Shown piece by piece: positions 36,158-46,654 of a stretch of 64,000 nucleotides of DNA. The notes beneath the pieces were generated by a model that was given only the letters and a program-made list of their open reading frames with translations, was not told where the DNA came from and made no database searches. Where the stretch lies: positions 49,184 through 113,183 of the forward strand of contig NZ_JSYN01000035.1 in NCBI RefSeq assembly GCF_000812965.1. Reading direction: 5' to 3'. Source of the DNA: Pedobacter kyungheensis. GTDB taxonomy: Bacteria > Bacteroidota > Bacteroidia > Sphingobacteriales > Sphingobacteriaceae. Positions within the stretch are counted from its first letter, which is position 1, and each line of letters begins with the position of its first letter. Both the position numbers and the translations under genes were made by a program.

Positions 36158-37546
36158 ATGTACCGTTTATCTCTATTCTTTCTATTCTTATTTCTATTTA
36201 TTAATCTTAACACCGGTGCAAATGCCCAAACACTCAGCTTAAAACAGGCTGTTAGTACCGCACTGGCCAATTACGGAACCATTAAAGCCAAAGATAGTTA
36301 TGCAAATGCATCTAAATCTACTGTGGTGCAGGCCAAAAGAGAGTACTTACCCAATTTTAGCCTGAGTGCCCAGCAAGATTACGGTACCATTAATGGCCAA
36401 AACGGACCGCAATATGGTTTTGGTGGTTTAGGTACTGCTTCATCAGGGCCGGCACTAGATAAGCAAAACTGGAATGCTGCATTTGGTGCACTTTACCTGG
36501 CCAACATCAACTGGGACTTTTTTACCTTCGGAAAGATTAAAGACCGGATAAAAGTTGCCAATGCCACCTACAACCGGGATAAAAACGACCTGGAGCAGGA
36601 GAAATTTCAACAGGAAATCCGGGTTTCTGCAGCTTATTTAAACTTACTGGCCGCACAACGCATCACTAAATCGCAGCAAAAGAATTTAGACCGCGCCATT
36701 ACCTTTCAAAACACGGCCATCATCAGAGCTAAAAACGGATTGATTGCCGGAGTAGATTCATCGTTGGCCAAAGCCGAAGTTTCGAACGCTAAAATTGCCT
36801 TAACCAAGGCTAAAGACCTGGAACAAGAGCAAGCTAACCGGCTGGGCGTTTTAATGGGTTTAACGGCTACCCACTACGATTTAGATACTGCATCGATTAC
36901 CCGCATACCGCAAAGCTTGCTTGGCGACAGTATTTCGAGCACTCACCCGCTTTTAAGATTTTATCAGAACCGGCTGGAAGTGAGTCAGCAACAGGCGAGT
37001 TATTTTAAGAAGCTTTATTACCCCACCCTTTCGTTATTCGGGGTGATGCAGGGTCGTGGCTCGGGTTTTAGTCCGGGTTATGCTTTAGATCAGACCGCCT
37101 TTTCATCAAGTTATCTGGATGGCATTAACCCAACCCGTGGCAACTATTTGATTGGCATAGGAATAAGCTGGAACCTTTCTACCTTGCTTAAAAACCATCC
37201 GCAGGTACGTGCACAAGAATATATCAGCGAGGGTTTAAAAGCAGAATATAACCTGTTAGATCAGCAATTGAAAGCCCAGCTGGCACTGGCCGAAACCAAA
37301 CTGACCAATGCCATGGCCAATTACCGCGAAGCACCGGTTCAGGTAAAAGCAGCTTCTGATGCGTACCTGCAAAAAAGTACCTTATACAAAAACGGACTTA
37401 CTACAATGGTTGATCTGACACAGGCACTTTTTACACTCAACCGTGCCGAAACCGACCGCGATATTGCGTATACCAATGTTTGGCAGGCTTTGCTGCTAAA
37501 ATCTGCAGCACTTGGCAACTACGACCTATTTATCAACGAATTTTAA
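36158..37546 (+). CDS. TolC-family outer-membrane efflux protein
   Basis: Outer-membrane channel subunit of a tripartite exporter. Signal peptide MYRLSLFFLF...NAQ sets the start at ATG 36158; the longer reading starts at TTG. Two OEP repeats are visible, each with long amphipathic helices (LSLKQAVSTALANYGTIKAKDSY; later QLKAQLALAETKLTNAM), about 462 residues in all as expected. The RND pump gene begins 12 bases after its stop and the adaptor follows, so outer-membrane channel, pump and adaptor are in one transcript. Confidence 0.92.
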   Translation: MYRLSLFFLFLFLFINLNTGANAQTLSLKQAVSTALANYGTIKAKDSYANASKSTVVQAKREYLPNFSLSAQQDYGTINGQNGPQYGFGGLGTASSGPALDKQNWNAAFGALYLANINWDFFTFGKIKDRIKVANATYNRDKNDLEQEKFQQEIRVSAAYLNLLAAQRITKSQQKNLDRAITFQNTAIIRAKNGLIAGVDSSLAKAEVSNAKIALTKAKDLEQEQANRLGVLMGLTATHYDLDTASITRIPQSLLGDSISSTHPLLRFYQNRLEVSQQQASYFKKLYYPTLSLFGVMQGRGSGFSPGYALDQTAFSSSYLDGINPTRGNYLIGIGISWNLSTLLKNHPQVRAQEYISEGLKAEYNLLDQQLKAQLALAETKLTNAMANYREAPVQVKAASDAYLQKSTLYKNGLTTMVDLTQALFTLNRAETDRDIAYTNVWQALLLKSAALGNYDLFINEF

Positions 37547-37558
37547 TTTGCCCCATCC

Positions 37559-40500
37559 ATGAATTTAATACGTTTCGCACTCCGAAAACCCATTTCTATA
37601 CTGGTTTTAGTTGCCGGGTTGTTCTTTTTCGGTATTGGTGCCATCAACCAGGTTAAGGTTGATATCCTGCCACAAATGAACCTGCCGGTAATTTACATTG
37701 CCCACCCTTTTGGCGGTTACACTCCCGATCAGATGGAAGCTTACTTTGGCAAGCAATATGTAAACATCCTGCTTTTTGCCAACGGTATTAAAAGTATCGA
37801 AACCAAAAATACGCAGGGTTTAATGCTCATGAAACTTACCTACTACGAAGGTACCAACATGGCACAGGCCGCAGCCGAGCTGAGCGCCCTCTCTACACGG
37901 GCCCAGGCCATTTTCCCGCCAGGCTCGCAACCGCCTTTCGTTATCCGTTTCGATGCTTCATCACTTCCGGTTGGCCAGCTGGTATTGAGCAGTCCTAAAC
38001 GCACCAATAACGAACTACAGGATTTGGCCAATACTTATGTGCGACCCACTTTCTCGTCTATTCCGGGTTTACTTTCTCCTGCCCCATTTGGTGGTAGTCC
38101 GCGTACCATAGAGATTAACGTTAACCCTTCTTTACTGCGTTCGCACAACTTAACGGTCGATCAGGTAGTTGAAGCCATCCGCCTCAATAACCAAACTGCC
38201 CCTTCAGGAAACGTGCGCATTGGCGATAAAAACTACCTTACCCCTACCAATTATACCATCAAAAAGGTTAAAGATTTCGAAAACATTCCCCTGTTTAAAG
38301 GCAGTGTACAAAATCTTCAGCTCCGCGATGTGGCTACGGTTAAAGATGGTGCCGATCTAGTTGCCGGTTATGCCTTAATTAATGGCAAGCGCTCGGTGTA
38401 CTTAAGTATCGCAAAATCAGGCGATGCCTCTACCTGGGATGTGGTTAAAAACTTAAAGAAAAACTTACCCAATATCCAGAATGCACTACCCGAAGATGTC
38501 AAACTCTCTTATGAGTTTGACCAGTCGGTGTATGTAATCAATGCCGTAAAAAGCTTGATCAGCGAGGGAGCTATCGGTGCAATTTTAACCGGTTTAATGG
38601 TATTGCTGTTTCTGGGTGATAAACGTGCCGCATTGATTGTAATCCTAACCATTCCAACTTCTATCATTGCCGGAGTACTGTTCCTAAAATTATTCGGACA
38701 AACCATCAACATCATGACGCTGAGCGGACTGGCTTTAGCAATTGGTATTTTGGTGGATGAATCAACAGTTACGATAGAAAATATACACCAGCATTTCGAT
38801 ATGGGCAAACCCAAGGCATTGGCCATTTGGGATGCCTGTAAAGAAATTGCTTTCCCTAAATTATTGATCCTCTTTTGTATCCTCGCCGTATTTGCACCAG
38901 CCTTTACCATGTCGGGCATTCCAGGAGCCTTATTCCTGCCGCTTGCATTGGCCATAGGCTTTTCGATGATTGTTTCGTTCCTGCTTTCGCAAACATTTGT
39001 ACCCATTATGGCCAACTGGCTGATGATTGCACACCCGAAAAAAGGCGCCGAACACCATCCGGGCATTACACAGGATGAAGCCGATTTTAAAGCTACCGGT
39101 ATTACCCTCGAATCGGAAAAAGATACCCTGAACCAAAAAAGGGTGCTGGTAGAGCGCGAAGATTTCAGTGGTGATGGTAAAATTGGTGTTTTCGACCGTT
39201 TCAGAAACCGCTTTATGCGTTTCATCGACCGGATTTTACCTTACCGCAAACCTGTGGTGTTGGGCTACCTGGTGGTAATTATTGGTTTGGCAGCACTTCT
39301 ACTGGCAAACATTGGCCGCGATGTTTTACCCAGAGTAAATTCAAGCCAGTTTCAATTGCGTTTGCGCGCACCCGATGGAACCCGTTTGGAGCGCACCGAA
39401 GAAAAAGCCAATGTAGTTTTGGCCGAGCTTAAAAAAATGGTTGGTACCGAACATGTAAGCATCTCTTCTGTTTTTGTGGGTCAGCACCCAGCACAGTTCT
39501 CCGTAAACCCCATTTATCAGTTCATGGCTGGTCCGCACGAAGCTGTATTTCAGGTGAGTTTAAAAGATTACGAAGCCGATATGGACGATTTCAAAGATCA
39601 GTTCAGGGCAAAAATCAAACAACTCTTGCCTGATGTTAAATTATCGTTCGAACCGATAGAACTCACAGACAAGGTATTGAGTCAGGGGTCTCCTACACCA
39701 GTAGAAGTACGTATTTCGGGCAAAAACAAAAAGCTGAATGCTAAATATGCCAATAAAATTATAGCCGAGCTGAAAGAAATCCCTTACATGCGGGATGTAC
39801 AGATTGCACAACCAATTAAATATCCTTCGTTGAATATTGAAATCGACAGAACGCGTGCGGCACAAATTGGGGTCGATATGGCCGATATATCAAGATCACT
39901 GATTGCCTCTACTTCATCATCGCGTTATACAGATAAAAATATCTGGCTGGATGAAAAAGCGTCTTTACCTTATAACGTGCAAGTGCAGGTGCCACTGAAC
40001 CAGATGGCCAGCAAAGATGATATCGGTGAAATCCCACTATTAAAAAATTCTGCCAGACCCGTACTGAGCGATGTAGCTAAAATTACACCTGATACTACCG
40101 CTGGCGAAAACGACAATATTGGGGCTATGCCCTTCCTTTCGGTAACGGCGAACCTTTACCATACCGATTTGGGAACTGCTGCTAAAGATGTAGATAAAGC
40201 CATTAAAAATATTGGCGAATTGCCCCGGGGATTAAACATTGCTACCTTTGGTATGAGCATTGTACTAACCGATACTTTAAACAGCCTCCAATCAGGACTA
40301 TTTGTAGCCATTGTGGTGATATTCTTGATGCTGGCAGCCAATTTCCAATCGTTTAAAGTACCATTGGTTATTTTAGCCACAGTACCAGCAGTTATTTTGG
40401 GTTCTTTATTATTGTTAACCATTACGGGTTCTACTTTAAACCTGCAATCGTATATGGGTATCATCATGTCGGTTGGGGTATCTATCGCCAATGCAGTATT

Positions 40501-40843
40501 ACTGATCACCAATGCCGAGCAGTTGAGGAAACACAATGGAAATGCGCTTGAATCGGCACGTGAAGCAGCGGCTTTACGTTTGCGCCCGATTATTATGACG
40601 AGTATTGCCATGATTGCGGGTATGCTACCCATGGCCATTGGGCATGGCGAAGGTGGTGGGGCTGTTTCGCCACTAGGCAGGGCGGTAATAGGTGGCTTAC
40701 TGGCCTCAACATTTGCCGTACTCCTGATTTTACCACTGGTTTTTGCCTGGGTACAAGGCAAACAAACAACCGATTCGATGTCGCTCGATCCGGAAGATAA
40801 AGACAGTATCCACTACATTAAAGGTTTAGAAGAAAACGAATAA
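37559..40843 (+). CDS. RND efflux pump, inner-membrane subunit (AcrB/HAE1-like)
   Basis: Proton-driven export pump of 1094 residues with the two-fold repeat of the family: TM1 (ISILVLVAGLFFFGIGAI), a large periplasmic porter loop, six helices (about 335-500), a second TM (about 565-590), a second loop and six more helices to about 1060. The LALAIGILVDESTVTIENI stretch holds the helix-4 acidic residues used in proton transfer. A charged insertion of about 60 residues follows TM6 (HPKKGAEHHPGIT...FSGDGKIGVFDRF). Substrate unknown; drugs, dyes or metals are all possible. Confidence 0.93.
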   Translation: MNLIRFALRKPISILVLVAGLFFFGIGAINQVKVDILPQMNLPVIYIAHPFGGYTPDQMEAYFGKQYVNILLFANGIKSIETKNTQGLMLMKLTYYEGTNMAQAAAELSALSTRAQAIFPPGSQPPFVIRFDASSLPVGQLVLSSPKRTNNELQDLANTYVRPTFSSIPGLLSPAPFGGSPRTIEINVNPSLLRSHNLTVDQVVEAIRLNNQTAPSGNVRIGDKNYLTPTNYTIKKVKDFENIPLFKGSVQNLQLRDVATVKDGADLVAGYALINGKRSVYLSIAKSGDASTWDVVKNLKKNLPNIQNALPEDVKLSYEFDQSVYVINAVKSLISEGAIGAILTGLMVLLFLGDKRAALIVILTIPTSIIAGVLFLKLFGQTINIMTLSGLALAIGILVDESTVTIENIHQHFDMGKPKALAIWDACKEIAFPKLLILFCILAVFAPAFTMSGIPGALFLPLALAIGFSMIVSFLLSQTFVPIMANWLMIAHPKKGAEHHPGITQDEADFKATGITLESEKDTLNQKRVLVEREDFSGDGKIGVFDRFRNRFMRFIDRILPYRKPVVLGYLVVIIGLAALLLANIGRDVLPRVNSSQFQLRLRAPDGTRLERTEEKANVVLAELKKMVGTEHVSISSVFVGQHPAQFSVNPIYQFMAGPHEAVFQVSLKDYEADMDDFKDQFRAKIKQLLPDVKLSFEPIELTDKVLSQGSPTPVEVRISGKNKKLNAKYANKIIAELKEIPYMRDVQIAQPIKYPSLNIEIDRTRAAQIGVDMADISRSLIASTSSSRYTDKNIWLDEKASLPYNVQVQVPLNQMASKDDIGEIPLLKNSARPVLSDVAKITPDTTAGENDNIGAMPFLSVTANLYHTDLGTAAKDVDKAIKNIGELPRGLNIATFGMSIVLTDTLNSLQSGLFVAIVVIFLMLAANFQSFKVPLVILATVPAVILGSLLLLTITGSTLNLQSYMGIIMSVGVSIANAVLLITNAEQLRKHNGNALESAREAAALRLRPIIMTSIAMIAGMLPMAIGHGEGGGAVSPLGRAVIGGLLASTFAVLLILPLVFAWVQGKQTTDSMSLDPEDKDSIHYIKGLEENE

Positions 40844-40854
40844 AATCATCACAA

Positions 40855-41955
40855 ATGAATACGAAGATATTTTCAACAGGGTTATTAAGTGCAGGCTTTT
40901 TGGTACTGACGGCAATTTATGGTTGCGGTCATGCCGAATCGAAAGGAGAACCCAAAAAAGAACAGGCACCGGCAATTGCCACTTTCGATCTTAAAAAAGA
41001 AAAACTGTCGACAAAATTAAGCTTGCCCGGCGAATTGATTGCCTTACAACAGGTAGATTTATATGCCAAAGTAAGCAGTTTTGTACGTACACTAAAAGTA
41101 GATATCGGTTCGGAAGTAAGCAAAGGGCAATTGTTAATGACCCTCGAAGCGCCAGAATTAAGTTCGCAACTTTCTGCCAGTCAATCGCGCATTAAAGCTC
41201 AGGAAGCCATTTATACAGCCAGTAAAGCCAATTATAACCGTTTGTACGAAACCAGCAAAACTCCTGGTACCATTTCTACCAACGACCTCGATCAGGCCAT
41301 GGCTAAAAAGAATGCCGACCTGGCCCAGCTCGAAGCAGCAAAAGCGGCTTATAAAGAAATTGGCTCCGTTCAGGATTACCTGACCATCCGCGCACCGTTC
41401 AGCGGCATTATCTCTGCCCGTAATGTAAATTTGGGCGCTTATGTTGGTCCATCAGGCAAAGGTTCTGATTTACCTTTGTTTACTTTACAGGATCAGAAAA
41501 ACCTGCGTTTAGCGGTATCAATCCCAGAAATTTATACAGGTTACCTGAAAGCGGGCGATGAAATCAGTTTTACAGTTAAATCTTTACCCAGCCAGGTATT
41601 TAAAGCCAAGGTTAAACGTTTATCAGGCGCTTTAGATTTACGCTTACGTGCCGAACGCATTGAAATGGATGTAGCCAATGCAAGCAAAATATTGTTGCCA
41701 GGCATGGTTGCCGAAGTCAATATTCCGCTGCCTGCAAATGCCAGCACCTTCATCATCAACAAAAAGGCGTTGTTAGATACCAGCGAAGGCTTATTTGTAC
41801 TAAAAGTGCAAGACAATAAAGCCGTGAAGGTTGAAGTGAAAAAAGGCCGTGAAGCAGATGACCGTGTAGAGATATTTGGCAATTTAACAGAAGGTGACAA
41901 ATTAGTTGCAGAACCTACCGAAGAAATGCACGAAGGAATGGCGATTAAACCATAA
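40855..41955 (+). CDS. RND efflux periplasmic adaptor (membrane fusion protein)
   Basis: Lipid-anchored adaptor (lipobox TAIYGC, Cys about 24) linking the RND pump to TolC. The biotinyl-lipoyl-like halves flank a helical hairpin: VDLYAKVSSFVRTLKVDIGSEVSKGQLL, then coiled coil about 95-175, then TIRAPFSGIISARNVNLGAYV. Beta-barrel and membrane-proximal domains follow. It starts 11 bases after the pump gene. The gene order channel-pump-adaptor is common in Sphingobacteriaceae. Confidence 0.92.
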   Translation: MNTKIFSTGLLSAGFLVLTAIYGCGHAESKGEPKKEQAPAIATFDLKKEKLSTKLSLPGELIALQQVDLYAKVSSFVRTLKVDIGSEVSKGQLLMTLEAPELSSQLSASQSRIKAQEAIYTASKANYNRLYETSKTPGTISTNDLDQAMAKKNADLAQLEAAKAAYKEIGSVQDYLTIRAPFSGIISARNVNLGAYVGPSGKGSDLPLFTLQDQKNLRLAVSIPEIYTGYLKAGDEISFTVKSLPSQVFKAKVKRLSGALDLRLRAERIEMDVANASKILLPGMVAEVNIPLPANASTFIINKKALLDTSEGLFVLKVQDNKAVKVEVKKGREADDRVEIFGNLTEGDKLVAEPTEEMHEGMAIKP

Positions 41956-41978
41956 CTTTACTTGATAAGCAATAAGCG

Positions 41979-42920
41979 ATGTTAACCAAAAATCAGGAGC
42001 TTTCTACCATCCAGAAAAACGAAACCCTGGAGGATTTTTACAATAAGCTAAAAATTAACCGCCCGGAAATCCCTACGCCAAGTTTAGGGATGATTAATGA
42101 TCTGGGGCATTTTAACGTTTTTAACCGTGCTACGGTTTGTACCAACGTACCTTCGGTTTTTAGCCGTCGCGATTTTTATAAAATTTCATTAATTGTTGGC
42201 AACGGGATATTGCATTATCCTGATGCCGAGATCGAAATCAAAGGTCGTGCTTTGTTGTTTACCAATCCGAATATTCCATACTCCTGGGAAAGTACTTCGC
42301 CAAAACCTGCCGGGTATTTTTGTTTGTTTACCGAAAACTTTATCCATAACCGCAACGAAACCCTGCGCGATTCGTTGCTCTGGCGCATTAACGATTGCCC
42401 GGTGATTCACATCAGCGAAGAACAGGAACTCATCCTGACCGATATCTTCTCCAAAATGATGAAAGAGATGGATGGCGATTACATCCACAAGTATGATTTG
42501 CTTAGAAATTATGTACAACTTATTGTGCACGAGGCTTTAAAAGTTAAACCACAGGGCGACGTATTGAAGCAAAATAATGCCTCGGTACGCTTAACCGCAC
42601 TTTTCATCGAATTACTGGAAAGGCAATTCCCTATTGGCTCTACAGAACAAATACTCGAATTGAAAACCGCACATGATTTTGCCTGCAGACTACTGGTGCA
42701 TGTAAACCATTTAAACCATGCGGTAAAAGAAGTGACAGGCAAAACCACTTCCGAGCATATTTCGAGAAGGGTAACAACAGAAGCAGTAGCCCTGCTGAAA
42801 CATACAGAATGGAATATTGCGCAAATTGCCTATTGCCTCGGCTTTGAATATCCGGCCAATTTCAACATCTTTTTTAAACGCCAGATGCAGTGTACGCCTA
42901 AAAAGTTCAGGGCTAGTTAG
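41979..42920 (+). CDS. AraC-family transcriptional regulator, last gene of the efflux operon
   Basis: 313 residues: N-terminal cupin-like sensing domain (DLGHFNVFNRATV; GRALLFTNPNIPYSWES) and a C-terminal two-helix-turn-helix AraC domain (EHISRRVTTEAVALLKHTEWNIAQIAYCLGFEYPANFNIFFKRQ, visible at about 245-312). It lies 23 bases after the adaptor gene and is probably co-transcribed, so it may control its own operon. No operator could be pointed out. Confidence 0.9.
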   Translation: MLTKNQELSTIQKNETLEDFYNKLKINRPEIPTPSLGMINDLGHFNVFNRATVCTNVPSVFSRRDFYKISLIVGNGILHYPDAEIEIKGRALLFTNPNIPYSWESTSPKPAGYFCLFTENFIHNRNETLRDSLLWRINDCPVIHISEEQELILTDIFSKMMKEMDGDYIHKYDLLRNYVQLIVHEALKVKPQGDVLKQNNASVRLTALFIELLERQFPIGSTEQILELKTAHDFACRLLVHVNHLNHAVKEVTGKTTSEHISRRVTTEAVALLKHTEWNIAQIAYCLGFEYPANFNIFFKRQMQCTPKKFRAS

Positions 42921-42942
42921 GCTTGCTTAACAATCTTTCCAG

Positions 42943-43014
42943 TCGGTCGGTGAGGACACCCGACCAATAGAAAAACGCTAAATAAATCCCTATCGATTGG
43001 TGTCTCACCAACCG
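42943..43014. repeat. Imperfect inverted repeat
   Basis: Left arm TCGGTCGGTGAGGACACCCG (continuing ACCAATAG) at 42943-42970 and right arm CTATCGATTGGTGTCTCACC (continuing AACCGA) at 42990-43014 pair almost throughout with a 19-base loop. It lies 23 bases past the AraC stop between convergent genes and could act as a terminator-like structure or be a dispersed element. Confidence 0.6.
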
Positions 43015-43099
43015 AAATTTGAGTATCCTCACAGGCTAGAAAAGGCACTAATGCACAGACAGATAAAAAAAATAATGCGTTAAAAACGCTTGATTATCG

Positions 43100-43123
43100 C
43101 GCACTCGTTGGGAAACGAGCGCG
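43100..43123. repeat. REP-like hairpin CTCGTT / AACGAG
   Basis: Stem CTCGTT / AACGAG extended by CGC / GCG across one mismatch, loop GGGA, directly before the stop codon of the minus-strand gene at 43136. It resembles the CCTCGTT / AACGAGG hairpin at 24483. Confidence 0.5.
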
Positions 43124-43135
43124 AGCGAGAATCTA

Positions 43136-46100
43136 TTACCTCAACTCCACCGTATGATCACTTTTATCTGCATCAAGTATATACCGGTAAGGATCTACGG
43201 CAACCGTTTCAGGCTTGTGATCAACAACTAGCTTTAACAGGGTTTGATTTTGTGTTATGTGATATTTCTGCGTGTAAACAGGCCTTGTTTCGGCAGTCCA
43301 ATCTTGTGCAGGCTGATTGAAACATCCTATTTCAACCTCAAGATCGGGCGATTGTTTCGGACCATCGCTTAACCGTTCGGCATTAACCAGCAGATCTAAC
43401 TGGTATTTTCCGTTTTTAAGCAAGGTGCATTGCTGTAGTTTCAAACCAAGATCATAAGTAACCACCTGGTTGAAACAATCATCAATAAACTTTCTTTGTT
43501 CAGGTGAAGCTGCTTTAAGCAAAGCATTAACCAGATCGCTTGCCGCAGCCTTTGTTTTGGGATAAGCATGGTCAGCAATCAGCTGTTTCAATACCGCATT
43601 AAATTTCTGGTCGCCCATTAATTCTTTTACCGCATACATGTTTATGCCTCCTTTCTGGTAATTAACATAAGGCTGATCGAGCGTTTTAACCAGAGGTAAT
43701 TCTTTTTCAGTATTGTTACGGTTTAAGAAATAGAGTCGATTATCGTAATCCAGATATTGTTGCAGGTACATTTTACCAAAAGTCTTTGCTATCACCACAT
43801 TTTCAGTGTATTTGGCCAGCGATTCTGTAAGCATCGCATATCCTGGCCCGCCAAAGGGTGCCAGCTTATTTGCCCACCATTGGTGTGCTGTTTCGTGTGT
43901 GGCAATGGCATAACTGTGGTTTATAGTTCCTTGCTGACTAAAATTACCCAGAAAATTAATGTTCTCGGCGCTGAAAATAATCCCCGGATAAGCTGTAGCT
44001 GCACCTTTGTATTGTGGAATTTCTGCCAGTGTGAGTTGTTTTAGCGGATAAGTTGCAAAGTTTGCATTTCCATAATCAAGCGCATCTTTAATACCTTTAA
44101 ACATGGCTGTTAAATTATACTCCTGCCCTTGCTGGTAGTAAATATTTAAGTCAACACCTTTGAATTGCTCCCGTTTCACATTATATCTGGCCGAGCTTAA
44201 AGCAAACATAAAATTAACGGGTTTATCCGTTTTGTAACTGAAATAGCGGCGGTTATTGGCCAGCCAGCTTTTTTGCAATTCACCAACTGTAAGCACTTGC
44301 TGCTCGGGCGTGGTAGAAATGGTGGTTTCAAAGTCAATTAGTTCGTATTTTCGGCTAAATGTTGGTTCAACACGTTCTGCGGCTAAACCGTATTGCTTCC
44401 TGGCGCGTTTGTCATCACTTTCGAAACGAGAGCTGTAGCCCAACTGAGGAACAAATTTCTCCAGCTCAATGTAGCTCCCATTTTTTACAATTGAATTTTC
44501 TTTATCAAAAGGGGTAAAACCATTCCTGATGACAGTAATGACAAAGCTCATCATAATACTATCGCCTGGTTGCAAAGGATTATTTAGCGTAATAAACTGT
44601 TGTTTAAACGTTTGGTCTACCTCAGCTTTCTTCGCTCCGGCAATATCAGCAGAAAAAGAATTTACAGCGGGATTCAGGCTGATCCAAATTTTGGATATCG
44701 GTTGCTGGGTTTCGTTCTTCAGCTTGTAATCACCTTTAACGGTATATTTCCCTTCATCCGGAAATAAATCGACCACAGTTTTAACCGATTTAATAACAGG
44801 TTGTGGCATAGTGGCCAAAGGCTTATAGTGTTTTTCGTAGTTCAGCTGCCAGTTTAACCAGGCATTTTTATTTTGATAATTACCAACAACATTGCTTTGG
44901 TAATAAATATGGCCACCACACGCCATCCAAACTAAAAAAGCGGGAATCAGGATTAATCGAGACCGCTTTAAAGCAGAAATAAATCTTTTCCATTTATTGG
45001 CAAGGGTAATTTCGACGCTATTTTGCCACAATCCGGTGGTTAGTACTGCAATTATGGTTACAAATCCCAACCAATACAACATGTACCAGTTAAAAGCACC
45101 AGCATAGTAGCCAAAACCGTTAAAATAAGAATGCAACAGATCAGGCACCGTTGCAAAACGGAAAAGATAATGTTCCAAACCAAATCGATCGGCATAAAGC
45201 AATATAAAAACCACCACCATACTCAACATCATGCCTACATATTTATTACTGCTTAAATTTTGAATAAACAGAATAAGCACCACAAAAAGCAAAAGCGGAA
45301 AGGCGCTATAGTAGTATAATGAAAAATAAATGGGCAGCTCGAGGTTAAAATAACCATGACTAAGCTGTAAAACGATACCGATACCAATATTTAAAGAAAC
45401 GAGGATAAATACCAGTGCAAAGAGGCTCATCGCTTTAGCCGCCCACATTACCGAACTACGTACGGGAGTGCTGTAAATGAGCGACTGTATATTAACCGAT
45501 TTTTCCCTGGCTACGGTTTCTGCGGCATAGAATATAATCAAAATCAATGCAAATTTGATCGCCCTGATCTCTTCTACGATTATGCCGGTTGCGGGATAAC
45601 TGTGAATACCGTAAACCCCGCTAAATAACTGATCCTTTAATTCAACTCCAAAAAGGAATACCCAAAGTAAGAGCATCACCATAATGGGGATATTTTTAAA
45701 CAGGTGAACCATTTCTAGCCGAAGCTGCGCCCTTAAAGTGGCCAATTGATAACTTAAACCTTTTGGTATAACCTGTAAATGTTTAAATGGAATAAGAGAT
45801 ACCTTTTCAATCGTGCCATTTTTTTGTTTTGCCTGCCTTTGCTGTTGTATCCTGAAATTAAAGATCCGGTAAGTTAAGCCAAGGAGTATGCCAGAAATAA
45901 CCATCCACATTACCCGGTTTACCAGAAACAATCCCTTTACCGGAAAGAGTTGCTGGTTACGCTGTAAGCTTGTCCACGTTCTGGTTTCTCCAAAAAAAGA
46001 AGCCAGTCCAAAAGGGTCTAAAAGGATAGGCAAAGCATCAGGAGTAATGCCTTTAATGGTAGAAGTAGCCAGTAAAGGCGAATTTCCGAAAATGGAAGCC

Positions 46101-46654
46101 AGCATATACAAAATGTAAATTAACACCCCTGCCACGTAAATGGCCCTAACGTTTTTGGTTAGCAAACTGATACAGTACAAAGCTCCTGCCGAGAAAATCA
46201 CATTGGGCAAAGCAAATACCAGGAGTGCGTGCAAAAAATACGAAAGCTTAAAAGCCCCCAACTGGTCAGCAGCAACAAAGAAAGTACCGATAAAAATACC
46301 TGCAGCAACCAGTAGCAGCAAAGCAAAAACAGCAATAAGCAAGCCCAAAAGTCTCACCAAAAAATAAGTGCGTTTAGTAATGGAAGTGGTAAAAATAACC
46401 GCTTCCATTTTGTACATGGCATCTCTCAATACCACATTGGCGCTAAAAAGCGTAGCCGAAAATATGGAAAACAGTGAAAGCAAAGCCATGATATTCGTAA
46501 TTACGTAAGGTGAGTTTTTATGTACCTCATCGGTACCAAAACCGCCCTTGGCTACGCAAACCATGCCCAAAACTAAAAACAGCAAAGCGCCTATTTTAAA
46601 GGCCACCTGACTAAAATGGTACTTCAGTTCAAATTTCAGTAATTGTGCAATCAT
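43136..46654 (-). CDS. ABC-2 type permease fused to a gluzincin (M1) aminopeptidase domain
   Basis: Single 1172-residue protein. The first 560 or so residues carry about twelve hydrophobic helices in two ABC-2 permease blocks (for example TFFVAADQLGAFKLSYFLHA and the VAREKSVNIQSLIYSTPVRSS cytoplasmic loop). One more helix (about 570-590) leads into a C-terminal M1-type domain with the zinc motif HETAHQWW (His about 919 and 923) and the downstream Glu in LTESLAKYTENV. The M1 domain would lie outside the cytoplasm. Start overlaps the ATPase stop by 4 bases (ATGA), so they form one transporter. Fusions of this kind are known in Bacteroidota, with no clear substrate. Confidence 0.9.
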   Translation of the reverse strand: MIAQLLKFELKYHFSQVAFKIGALLFLVLGMVCVAKGGFGTDEVHKNSPYVITNIMALLSLFSIFSATLFSANVVLRDAMYKMEAVIFTTSITKRTYFLVRLLGLLIAVFALLLLVAAGIFIGTFFVAADQLGAFKLSYFLHALLVFALPNVIFSAGALYCISLLTKNVRAIYVAGVLIYILYMLASIFGNSPLLATSTIKGITPDALPILLDPFGLASFFGETRTWTSLQRNQQLFPVKGLFLVNRVMWMVISGILLGLTYRIFNFRIQQQRQAKQKNGTIEKVSLIPFKHLQVIPKGLSYQLATLRAQLRLEMVHLFKNIPIMVMLLLWVFLFGVELKDQLFSGVYGIHSYPATGIIVEEIRAIKFALILIIFYAAETVAREKSVNIQSLIYSTPVRSSVMWAAKAMSLFALVFILVSLNIGIGIVLQLSHGYFNLELPIYFSLYYYSAFPLLLFVVLILFIQNLSSNKYVGMMLSMVVVFILLYADRFGLEHYLFRFATVPDLLHSYFNGFGYYAGAFNWYMLYWLGFVTIIAVLTTGLWQNSVEITLANKWKRFISALKRSRLILIPAFLVWMACGGHIYYQSNVVGNYQNKNAWLNWQLNYEKHYKPLATMPQPVIKSVKTVVDLFPDEGKYTVKGDYKLKNETQQPISKIWISLNPAVNSFSADIAGAKKAEVDQTFKQQFITLNNPLQPGDSIMMSFVITVIRNGFTPFDKENSIVKNGSYIELEKFVPQLGYSSRFESDDKRARKQYGLAAERVEPTFSRKYELIDFETTISTTPEQQVLTVGELQKSWLANNRRYFSYKTDKPVNFMFALSSARYNVKREQFKGVDLNIYYQQGQEYNLTAMFKGIKDALDYGNANFATYPLKQLTLAEIPQYKGAATAYPGIIFSAENINFLGNFSQQGTINHSYAIATHETAHQWWANKLAPFGGPGYAMLTESLAKYTENVVIAKTFGKMYLQQYLDYDNRLYFLNRNNTEKELPLVKTLDQPYVNYQKGGINMYAVKELMGDQKFNAVLKQLIADHAYPKTKAAASDLVNALLKAASPEQRKFIDDCFNQVVTYDLGLKLQQCTLLKNGKYQLDLLVNAERLSDGPKQSPDLEVEIGCFNQPAQDWTAETRPVYTQKYHITQNQTLLKLVVDHKPETVAVDPYRYILDADKSDHTVELR

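Noticed and set aside
40156..40761. 201-codon open frame antisense to the RND pump
   Set aside because: It lies wholly inside a well-supported gene and its residue pattern mirrors the opposite strand's codon bias; the same holds for the 238-codon frame at 38509-39225.
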